From Patescibacteria group bacterium (GTDB lineage: Bacteria > Patescibacteriota > Minisyncoccia > Portnoybacterales > UBA2143): a stretch of DNA of 5,613 nt. Below, piece by piece: positions 1 through 5,583 of this stretch. Position 1 is the first letter of the stretch. The number at the start of each line of letters is the position of its first letter. Under the pieces are notes generated by a model that searched no databases, was not told the origin of the DNA, and worked only from the letters and a program-made list of their open reading frames with translations. Where the stretch lies: assembly GCA_018829245.1 (NCBI GenBank), contig JAHJUH010000057.1, forward strand, positions 1 to 5,613, given 5' to 3'. The translations under genes and the position numbers were made by a program.

Positions 1-22
1 AATTCGTAATTTTGTAGAGAAT

Positions 23-2245
23 ATGAAAAATTATAATAAACTCTTTTTAGTCGCAATAATTGTGCTATTTTTTGTTTTATATTCTGAAATAGCATTAGCT
101 ATACCTGAATTCTCAAATATTCCCGATGAAAATACTCCTGTTGTTAGTGATTATAGTATTGTTTTAACTATTGCCAGAGACGAAGTTAATAACATTACTT
201 ATATCGGAGGAAATTTTACTTCTATTAACGGTCAAGCCCGGAGAAATCTTGCTGCTTTTGATTCCAATGGTAACCTTACTTCTTGGAATCCTATTGTTAA
301 TATGGATGCTGGAATAAATAATTTAGTTATCAGTGGAAATACAATCTATGCTTCGGGTTATTTTGCCACTATTAACGGCCAAGCCCGGAACCGCCTTGCT
401 GCTTTTGATTCCAATGGCAATCTTACTTCTTGGAATCCTAGTGCTAATCATGTTGTAGATATTTTAGCTGTTAGCGGAAATACAATCTATGTTGGAGGTT
501 ATTTTACTATTATAAACGGCCAAGCCCGGGACCACCTTGCTGCTATTGATTTCAATGGCAACCTTACTTCTTGGAATCCTAATATTATTCCGGCTGATGG
601 TCGGTTATCTGCTTTAGCTGTTAGCGGAAATACAATCTATGTTGGAGGTAGTTTCAATAGTATTAACGGTCAAGCCCGGAGAAATCTTGCTGCTTTTGAT
701 TCCAATGGCAATCTTACTTCTTGGAATCCTATTGTTAATATGGATGCTGGAATAAATATTTTAGCTGTTAGCGAAAATACAATCTATGTTGGAGGTTATT
801 TTAATGTTATTAACGGCCAAGCCCGGAACAGTCTTGCTGCTTTTGATTCCAATGGCAATCTTACTTCTTGGAATCCTGATGCTTATGGTGGTTTAGGTTT
901 TGTAGAAGCTTTAGCTGTCATTGGAGATACAATCTATGCTGGAGGTAATTTTACCATTATTAATGGCCAAGCCCGGGACCACCTTGCTGCTATTGATTCT
1001 AATGGCAACCTTACTTCTTGGAATCCTGATGTTGGTCCTAGTCTTACTTTTATATACGATTTAGCTGTCAGCGGTAACAATACACTTTATGTTGCTGGTA
1101 CCTTTAATAACATTGGTGATAGGGCAATACGGTCTTTTGCTATATTCAGTAAGGGTGGTACTCCTCCGATTCTTCCTTTAGCTTCTTCTAATTTAACAAC
1201 CACTGCTCTTTCAGACACCGAGATAAAATTAACATGGCAAGATAATTCTAATAATGAAACTGGATTTAAAATATACCGAAGCGCGAGTCCTTTTGTCCAA
1301 ATAGCCACAGTGTCTGCCAATACTACCAGTTATATTGATAAGGGCTTAACTCCCAACAAAACATATTCATATCAGGTTTTTGCTTATAACGATCAAGGAA
1401 ATTCGGCTGTCCCTACTAATACAGCATCAGTTACAACAAAAGAAACTCCTGTTGTTTGTACCAATGAATGTTCTGTTTTAAGTCAAGTTCAATGTTCTGA
1501 TTCTACTAATAAGCAGATCTGTGGGAATTACGACTCTGATACTTGTTTGGAATGGGGAAGTTCTCAATTATGTACAGGAGATGTTACTACTTGCGGATAT
1601 GGAGTTTGTTCTGATAGTCAAACAGCATATAACTGGAGATGTTCATCAGGAGGTTGTGTGTATAGCTGTAAAGAAGAGATGTCTTGTGTTCCAGAACTTC
1701 CTTCTCCTACTACCTTAAATATATCCTTATCAGCAAATCCTAATTCAGGAATATCTTCATTAAGTAATGTGTCATTAACAGCAAATGTATCAGGAACAGC
1801 CCAAGGAAACATTAATTATACATTCTATTGCAATAGAAATGACTCAGGAACCAATATCACTACTCCTTATGATGTTAAAGGTGATAATGTATCATCATTA
1901 ATCAAAACAGCATCAAATCTCTGTGATTATTCCCAGCCAGGAACTTATGTTGCCAAAGTGATAGCTGAAAGAGGAGGAAAGCAAGCAGAATCAAGAGTAA
2001 GTATTGTTATTAATAGTCCTGCTCCAACGCCTCAGCCAATCACTTCAATGCCTACACCCACGCCTGTTACCCCAACAACTCCTACTCCAACACCAACTCC
2101 AACTCCAATAACAGAAACTCAAAAACAAGTCCAGATACAGGTATTAGAAACTCAGATTCAATCCCTTCAACAGCAGATAGTTCAGCTTATTACCCAGCTA
2201 ATACAGTTATTACAAGAACAGCTTCAGGTACTTAGCAAGATATAA
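23..2245 (+). CDS. Secreted modular surface protein with propeller-type repeats, FN3, Cys-rich and Ig-like domains and C-terminal coiled coil
   Basis: 740 aa. Residues 1-26 form a signal peptide: Lys-containing start, hydrophobic core, and an ALA cleavage site before IPEF. Residues 45-377 hold seven units of about 47-51 aa, each with a YxGGxF-like strand; six end in SWNP (S87, S135, S183, S233, S282, S332) and the seventh is degenerate. They resemble delta-60/DUF5122-type beta-propeller repeats, and seven units suit one seven-bladed propeller. Residues 386-473 look like fibronectin type III (LTWQDNS, YRS, SYQVFAYN). Residues 479-555 contain 12 cysteines. Residues 561-664 look Ig-like, with C603 and C634 as a likely disulfide. 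A Pro/Thr linker (665-695) leads to a Gln/Leu-rich coiled coil (697-740). No C-terminal membrane anchor or sorting motif is visible. The ATG start is supported by the signal peptide; upstream there is only a weak purine stretch (GTAGAGA). The likely role is an extracellular binding or adhesion protein, which is inference; the ligand is unknown. Confidence 0.9.
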   Translation: MKNYNKLFLVAIIVLFFVLYSEIALAIPEFSNIPDENTPVVSDYSIVLTIARDEVNNITYIGGNFTSINGQARRNLAAFDSNGNLTSWNPIVNMDAGINNLVISGNTIYASGYFATINGQARNRLAAFDSNGNLTSWNPSANHVVDILAVSGNTIYVGGYFTIINGQARDHLAAIDFNGNLTSWNPNIIPADGRLSALAVSGNTIYVGGSFNSINGQARRNLAAFDSNGNLTSWNPIVNMDAGINILAVSENTIYVGGYFNVINGQARNSLAAFDSNGNLTSWNPDAYGGLGFVEALAVIGDTIYAGGNFTIINGQARDHLAAIDSNGNLTSWNPDVGPSLTFIYDLAVSGNNTLYVAGTFNNIGDRAIRSFAIFSKGGTPPILPLASSNLTTTALSDTEIKLTWQDNSNNETGFKIYRSASPFVQIATVSANTTSYIDKGLTPNKTYSYQVFAYNDQGNSAVPTNTASVTTKETPVVCTNECSVLSQVQCSDSTNKQICGNYDSDTCLEWGSSQLCTGDVTTCGYGVCSDSQTAYNWRCSSGGCVYSCKEEMSCVPELPSPTTLNISLSANPNSGISSLSNVSLTANVSGTAQGNINYTFYCNRNDSGTNITTPYDVKGDNVSSLIKTASNLCDYSQPGTYVAKVIAERGGKQAESRVSIVINSPAPTPQPITSMPTPTPVTPTTPTPTPTPTPITETQKQVQIQVLETQIQSLQQQIVQLITQLIQLLQEQLQVLSKI
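155..1153 (+). repeat. Seven tandem ~147-nt coding repeats (propeller blades)
   Basis: The INGQAR-type motif begins at nt 224, 371, 512, 662, 809 and 959, with a degenerate seventh at 1112, giving a period of 141-153 nt. Units 1/4 (RRNLAAFD), 2/5 (RNxLAAFD) and 3/6 (RDHLAAID) match best, so the array has a three-unit super-period of about 438-447 nt. Unit 1 (224-320) and unit 4 (662-758) differ at only two positions over 97 nt. Confidence 0.9.
2015..2107 (+). repeat. Low-complexity Pro/Thr linker coding repeat
   Basis: Short imperfect repeats of CCAACT/CCTAC type encode a PTPTPTP-like linker (protein residues 665-695) between the Ig-like domain and the terminal coiled coil of the secreted protein. 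Such linkers usually span the cell wall or separate domains. The tract may vary in length between strains. Confidence 0.7.
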
Positions 2246-2275
2246 TGTAAATAGATAGAACAGATATGAGTATAA

Positions 2276-2307
2276 CCAAAAAATCCCGCAGAAACGGGAT
2301 TTTTTGG
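2276..2307. terminator. Bidirectional intrinsic terminator between convergent genes
   Basis: A perfect 13-bp inverted repeat (CCAAAAAATCCCG at 2276-2288 and its complement at 2295-2307) encloses a 6-nt loop. The A6 and T6 runs in the arms give a U-tract after the CCCG/CGGG core on either strand. It lies 30 nt after the stop of the secreted-protein gene and 17 nt after the stop of the convergent minus-strand gene, so it can end both transcripts. Confidence 0.88.
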
Positions 2308-2324
2308 TGGCCTTTAATTAGATT

Positions 2325-2762
2325 TTAATCAATCGGTCTTGGAATCCTTTCATTTTCGTAAAGAGGGTATAGCTCTTTATCAATTGTTCGTTCAAAGCAT
2401 TTTCTCCCAGCAGGATGTTTCCAGTTCCAGCTTGGATTTTTAGTGTTGCCAGGTATTGGAACTCTAGAACGAGTCTCTTTATCAAGTTCATCACTTGCTA
2501 GGTTAAATGTAGCGCATAATTCAAACGAGTTTTCCCCCTTTATAATATACTCATAAGGTTCATTAGTTTGGGGATCATTTGGAGCTTGGTATCCGCTTAT
2601 TTCGTCTTTCAGGTTGTTCAAGTTTTCAGGCAGAACTTCTTTTCTTCTCCAGTTCTCAATAATTTGCCATTGAATGCTTTCAAGATCACTTGTTCTTTCT
2701 TGGTCAAAGCGGCGTAAGCGTTCGGTTTTAGGAGAGCCGATTACAAAGAATCCAGTTATCAT
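2325..2762 (-). CDS. C-terminal fragment of a DUF5671-type membrane protein (5' end lost)
   Basis: 145 aa from the only in-frame ATG. The sequence matches, from memory, the conserved C-terminal part of DUF5671-containing Patescibacteria proteins: a membrane helix, then GSPKTERLRRFDQERTSDL, a QWQIIENWRRK segment, SFELCATF (C83) and HPAGRKCFERTID (C122). The reading frame stays open upstream to a TAA at 2928-2930. Its 55 extra codons encode FFGYYLWNVRR and the first half of a helix (FVWLITSIALIV) that continues into MITGFFVIG. The ATG thus lies in the middle of a transmembrane helix and is unlikely to be the original start. The N-terminal multi-helix DUF5671 region is absent, because the opposite-strand kinase occupies the DNA where it should be. 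It is probably a pseudogene remnant or a rearrangement product. The function of the family is unknown; the C-terminal part probably lies outside the membrane. Confidence 0.75.
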   Translation of the reverse strand: MITGFFVIGSPKTERLRRFDQERTSDLESIQWQIIENWRRKEVLPENLNNLKDEISGYQAPNDPQTNEPYEYIIKGENSFELCATFNLASDELDKETRSRVPIPGNTKNPSWNWKHPAGRKCFERTIDKELYPLYENERIPRPID

Positions 2763-2849
2763 TACTATCAGGGCAATAGATGTAATTAGCCAGACAAAGT
2801 ATTTGTGGTTGAGAAAGGCTTTTGTTCTCCTGACATTCCATAAATAATA

Positions 2850-2892
2850 TCCAAAAAACAGCCAATAAATATTTATTCTTTGATTTATATAC
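2850..2892. other. Probable rearrangement joint between two 5'-truncated genes
   Basis: On the minus strand, DUF5671-type sequence (FFGYYLWNVRR, then the membrane helix) is readable up to about 2855-2876. On the plus strand, kinase linker sequence (YTHQETIGKLIDELTNSIDL) is readable from about 2888, possibly from 2870. Neither gene has its expected N-terminal membrane part or a convincing start codon. The two 3' portions therefore meet head to head here. The exact breakpoint cannot be fixed without homologous intact genes. Confidence 0.6.
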
Positions 2893-2944
2893 GCACCAAG
2901 AAACGATTGGCAAGCTGATAGACGAGCTTACCAATTCAATTGAT

Positions 2945-4246
2945 TTGGGTAAGATAGTTGACTCCATTGTAAACAGCATAAAAGAAGCAATGCAATTAGA
3001 TAGGACAGGAATTTTGTTGGTTGATCAAAATGATGGGACAATAAAATATAAAATAGCTAAGGTGGTCGGATTTAATGAGAACAACGGTATTAGCTTGGTG
3101 CAAGATAATTTTTTAACTCGCTATCTTGAAAAAACGCAAAAACCGTTGGTCAGAGATGAGCTTCAAATAATTGCAAAAGATTTGAGTAATGCCCATGAAC
3201 GCCAGAACTTTTTTCAGCTCTCAGAAAATATGAAACGCATTGAGGCGTCCCTTTGTTTGCCAATGGTAATCTCAAGCAAACTGATTGGGATTATTGTTCT
3301 TGGTTCAAAGATGTCGGGCGATGCATACACAAACGAGGATTTAACTCTTTTAAATACACTTTCAAAGCAGGCCGCCATTGCAGTAGATAACGCAAGGTTA
3401 TACAAAGAGGTGCAGGATTTTAGCCAAACATTGCAAGATAAGGTTGACGAGCAAACAAAGGAAATAAGAGGGCAAAAAGAAAAAATTGAAAAAGCATACG
3501 CCATAGAAAAGCATGCCCACGAAGAACTAAAACAACTGGATGAAGCTAAAACCCAATTTATGCTTGTAACCCAGCACCACCTGCGGACTCCGCTTTCTGT
3601 AAATATGGGGTTTTTAGATCTTTTGTTAAAAAATCATTACGGCAAATTATCGGCGAAAATAAAAAGAATTGTTTTAAGATTAAGCGATTCTACGTTAAAG
3701 GAAATAAAAGTGGTAAACGAGCTTTTGGATGTTTCAAGTTATCAGCTGGGCAAGGAAATTATGCACTTGGAGCCGGAGGTTGACATTGAGGCGCTTTTAG
3801 AAGAAACGCTAAAAGATCTAAGGGTTGAAGCGGAAAAAAAGGGCATTTATTTAAAATTTGAAAATCAAGGCAGTGTTCCGAATATTTCAGCAGATAAAAC
3901 AAGATTAAAGCTTGCCCTGACAAATATAATAGACAACTGCGTAAAATATACAAAAGCGGGGGGAGTTACTGTAACCTTAAAAACCGAGGACGATAAATTA
4001 CTGATTTTAGTAAAAGACACGGGCATTGGAATTTCAAAAGAATTAATTTCCAGCTTGTTTAACAAAACCTTTCGCCGAGGCGAGCAAGCCCAAAAAATGT
4101 TTGCTGTGGGCAAGGGGGTGGGGCTTTTTCTTTCAGGCAAAATTATTGAGAGCCACCGTGGCAGAATTTGGGCGGAATCTGCAGGCGAAGACAAAGGAAG
4201 CGCGTTTTATATTGAGCTACCGGTAAGAGCTCAAAGTCAGTATTAG
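2945..4246 (+). CDS. GAF-domain sensor histidine kinase, N-terminally truncated
   Basis: 433 aa from a TTG with no clear ribosome-binding site. Residues 5-150 form a GAF domain (LDRTGILLVD, ASLCLPMVISSKLIGIIVLGSK, QAAIAVDNARLYKEV). Residues 150-200 form a coiled coil. HisKA follows with H-box QHHLRTPLS, making H211 the likely phospho-acceptor. HATPase_c carries the N box around N331, the G1 box DTGIGIS (D358) and the G2 box GKGVGLFLS (389-397), so catalytic parts look intact. The kinase would autophosphorylate and pass phosphate to the receiver encoded 38 nt downstream. The frame is open upstream to a TGA at 2831-2833, and codons from about 2888 (YTHQETIGKLIDELTNSIDL) still read like kinase linker, but no ATG, GTG or TTG is available there. 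An alternative start is ATG 2990. Related kinases usually carry a membrane sensor region before this linker; here it is missing, so the product would be cytosolic or the gene may be inactive. Confidence 0.9.
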   Translation: MGKIVDSIVNSIKEAMQLDRTGILLVDQNDGTIKYKIAKVVGFNENNGISLVQDNFLTRYLEKTQKPLVRDELQIIAKDLSNAHERQNFFQLSENMKRIEASLCLPMVISSKLIGIIVLGSKMSGDAYTNEDLTLLNTLSKQAAIAVDNARLYKEVQDFSQTLQDKVDEQTKEIRGQKEKIEKAYAIEKHAHEELKQLDEAKTQFMLVTQHHLRTPLSVNMGFLDLLLKNHYGKLSAKIKRIVLRLSDSTLKEIKVVNELLDVSSYQLGKEIMHLEPEVDIEALLEETLKDLRVEAEKKGIYLKFENQGSVPNISADKTRLKLALTNIIDNCVKYTKAGGVTVTLKTEDDKLLILVKDTGIGISKELISSLFNKTFRRGEQAQKMFAVGKGVGLFLSGKIIESHRGRIWAESAGEDKGSAFYIELPVRAQSQY

Positions 4247-4284
4247 ATTTTTTATTATTAATATTATTAAATTAAGAAATTATT

Positions 4285-4695
4285 ATGACAAAACAAAATA
4301 AAAAGAAAATTTTATGGATTGAAGACGAACAGGCGCTTGTAAATCTTTATAAAGACGCCATAGAATTAATAGATAATGCGGAGTTTGAATTTATGCAGTT
4401 AGGCCAGCAGGCAATAGACAAAATAAAAGAAATTCAGGAAGGAAAAGCAGAAAAGCCGGACCTTATACTGCTTGACCTTTTATTGCCCGATGTTAACGGC
4501 GACAAGGTTTGTGAAGTAATAAGAAACACGCCTGCCACAAAAGACATTCCGGTGTTTGTGCTTACAAACTACACAGGAGAAGAAATGGAAAACAAAATGA
4601 CCAAAGACCTAAACGCAGAAAAGTATCTCGTTAAAACCGAATGGGGGCCAATTAGGCTGATTCCATTTCTTAAAGAAAAATTAGGTTTAAAATAG
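4285..4695 (+). CDS. Stand-alone CheY-like response regulator receiver
   Basis: 136 aa, consisting of one receiver domain. Acidic pocket residues E13/D14 follow KKILWIEDE. D64 in LILLDLLLPDVNG is the phosphorylation site, T94 (FVLTN) is the switch residue and K117 (YLVK) is the conserved lysine. There is no DNA-binding or enzymatic output domain; the protein ends about 20 residues after the lysine, as a receiver alone does. The gene starts 38 nt after the kinase stop on the same strand, so the two are probably co-transcribed and form a phosphotransfer pair. The output must come through protein contacts or a further phosphorelay step. Upstream of the ATG there is only AT-rich sequence with no Shine-Dalgarno motif. 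Confidence 0.93.
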   Translation: MTKQNKKKILWIEDEQALVNLYKDAIELIDNAEFEFMQLGQQAIDKIKEIQEGKAEKPDLILLDLLLPDVNGDKVCEVIRNTPATKDIPVFVLTNYTGEEMENKMTKDLNAEKYLVKTEWGPIRLIPFLKEKLGLK

Positions 4696-4774
4696 AGCTT
4701 TAAAGCACATACAAAAATCCATAATTACTAAATCCTGATTTTACCTCTTTTGTTTTTCATTTTTGTTTCTTCAT

Positions 4775-4824
4775 ACCCCCGTACTTGTAAATGGTTCGAT
4801 CGAACCATTTACAAGTACGGGGGT
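4775..4824. repeat. Palindrome copy 1: perfect 50-nt palindrome (25-bp arms)
   Basis: The centre lies between 4799 and 4800 in GGTTCGATCGAACC. The arms pair without mismatch from A4775/T4824 inward, including a C5/G5 block at 4776-4780 and 4819-4823. The inner 36 nt (4782-4817) are identical to copy 2 at 5446-5481. It lies 79 nt after the receiver stop and ends 40 nt before the ATG of the Cas2-like gene. Confidence 0.97.
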
Positions 4825-4831
4825 TTTTCTT
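4775..4831 (+). terminator. Terminator-like hairpin with T-run after the kinase/receiver operon
   Basis: The extended palindrome ends in a GGGGG block directly followed by TTTTTCTT (4824-4831), which is the layout of an intrinsic terminator on the plus strand. It would end transcripts from the kinase/receiver genes. The long 25-bp, loop-free stem is unusual for a terminator. One reading is that the palindrome entered the loop of an older C5/G5 terminator. Confidence 0.6.
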
Positions 4832-4836
4832 ATAAT
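4808..4836 (+). promoter_or_regulatory. Sigma70-type promoter for the Cas2-like gene, with -35 inside palindrome 1
   Basis: TTTACA (4808-4813, one mismatch to TTGACA) is separated by exactly 17 nt from TATAAT (4831-4836, full consensus). Transcription would start near 4843, leaving a leader of about 22 nt before the ATG at 4865. The -35 box lies in the right arm of the palindrome, so a protein bound there would block this promoter. Confidence 0.6.
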
Positions 4837-4864
4837 TAACAAAAAACAAAAATTACAAAAATTT

Positions 4865-5443
4865 ATGAAGCCATCCAAACCAAAAAAGAAAACTCGAAAA
4901 AAGAAAATAAATTTCCCGACCAAAGCTATCTTAAACTATATAAAAGAAACATCGCTAAGTTTGTTAGATTTTAGCATTGATATAGTAATCAACCCGGAAA
5001 AAATAATAAACGATGCTGGATTTTATGCAAAATATCCATCTGCCGGATCTATGGTTTCAAAATGGGTGTCTAATTTAGAAACCGGCACTTCTTTTGAACG
5101 CAAAGAAGGTAAAATTTATCTCACGGAAAAAGGCAGAATAAAAATTATAAAGGGAATTATTAAAGACAAGTGTGACGACATAAAGTGGGATGGAAAATGG
5201 CGAGCTATTATTTTTGATATACCAGAAGCGAGCAAGCTCGAAAGAAAATTTTTGAGGATAGAATTGGAATATATGGGCTTTCGGCTCCTCCAAAAAAGCA
5301 TTTGGATTTATCCTTACGATATAGAAAAAGAACTTACTGCCCTGCTGAAGTTATGGAAAATAGATTTTAAAGGTGATATAAGATTTTTAGAAATAAACAA
5401 AATAAAAGACGATAAAGATATTAAAAAATATTTTAAAATATAA
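4865..5443 (+). CDS. PaaX/Cas2-like protein, palindrome-flanked
   Basis: 192 aa from ATG 4865. The open frame also reaches a TTG at 4763, but those codons would read through palindrome 1 and precede the promoter, so the ATG is preferred. Residues 1-15 are very Lys/Arg-rich. Residues 18-100 look like a winged-helix region ending in YLTEKGRIKIIKG. Residues 107-192 match the Cas2-like C-terminal domain of PaaX-type regulators: KWDGKWRAIIFDIPE, then LGF-like YMGFRLLQKSIWIYPYD. D118, at the end of the first strand, corresponds to the conserved aspartate of Cas2. No cas1, effector or CRISPR array lies nearby, so CRISPR adaptation is not supported. The same type is often annotated as Cas2 or PaaX regulator in Patescibacteria. 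The likely role is a DNA-binding protein acting on the flanking palindromes, either as autorepressor or as a nuclease of a small element; the choice is open. Confidence 0.85.
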   Translation: MKPSKPKKKTRKKKINFPTKAILNYIKETSLSLLDFSIDIVINPEKIINDAGFYAKYPSAGSMVSKWVSNLETGTSFERKEGKIYLTEKGRIKIIKGIIKDKCDDIKWDGKWRAIIFDIPEASKLERKFLRIELEYMGFRLLQKSIWIYPYDIEKELTALLKLWKIDFKGDIRFLEINKIKDDKDIKKYFKI

Positions 5444-5483
5444 CTTACTTGTAAATGGTTCGATCGAACCATTTACAAGTAAG
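5444..5483. repeat. Palindrome copy 2: perfect 40-nt palindrome (20-bp arms)
   Basis: The centre lies between 5463 and 5464. The inner 36 nt (5446-5481) match copy 1 exactly. Outside this core the arms still pair (C5444-T5445 with A5482-G5483), but with bases different from copy 1. It starts on the first base after the TAA of the Cas2-like gene. No T-run follows, so it is unlikely to be a terminator by itself. Confidence 0.97.
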
Positions 5484-5543
5484 AAAGAATAGGGGGTAAA
5501 AAGAGGGGGAAATTAAGGGAACTAAATTAATAATTTTTTCTGT

Positions 5544-5583
5544 TCCCCCGCCCCGCGCAAAGCGCGGGGCGGGGGATTTTTTT
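5544..5583 (+). terminator. Strong intrinsic terminator after the Cas2-like gene
   Basis: A 15-bp perfect stem (5544-5558 with 5562-5576), nearly all G/C, closes an AAA loop and is followed by T7 (5577-5583). It is the likely 3' end of the Cas2-like transcript, 100 nt after its stop codon. The segment between palindrome 2 and the stem (5484-5543) is purine-rich and shows no gene. Confidence 0.92.

Noticed and set aside
1087..1812. Small open frames overlapping the secreted-protein gene on both strands
   Set aside because: They are shadows of a long, domain-rich coding frame and have no recognisable domains.
2822..2850. Possible promoter (TTGTTC, 17 nt, TAATAT) upstream of the kinase
   Set aside because: Both boxes match the consensus poorly, and the region appears to be former coding sequence of the minus-strand gene.
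2728..2979. Minus-strand 83-aa open frame
   Set aside because: It lies in a different frame from the DUF5671-type remnant, whose own frame across the same DNA encodes recognisable family sequence.
3214..4194. Minus-strand open frames inside the kinase gene
   Set aside because: They overlap conserved GAF, HisKA and HATPase coding sequence and show no family features.
4763..4864. N-terminal extension of the Cas2-like protein from a TTG at 4763
   Set aside because: It would translate through palindrome 1 and start upstream of the best promoter; the ATG at 4865 gives a normal PaaX/Cas2-like N-terminus.
4775..5483. Two-repeat CRISPR array next to a Cas2
   Set aside because: The repeats are full palindromes separated by a whole gene, not by a spacer-sized segment, and there is no Cas1 or effector.
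4774..5498. TACCCCC (4774-4780) and GGGGGTA (5492-5498) as outer terminal inverted repeats
   Set aside because: Seven nt of low complexity at unequal distances from the palindromes is too weak; the G-runs nearby make it likely by chance.
5505..5549. Possible anti-terminator pairing (GGGGGAA at 5505-5511 with TTCCCCC at 5543-5549)
   Set aside because: Seven base pairs cannot compete with the 15-bp GC-rich terminator stem, and no leader peptide or ligand-binding structure is apparent.
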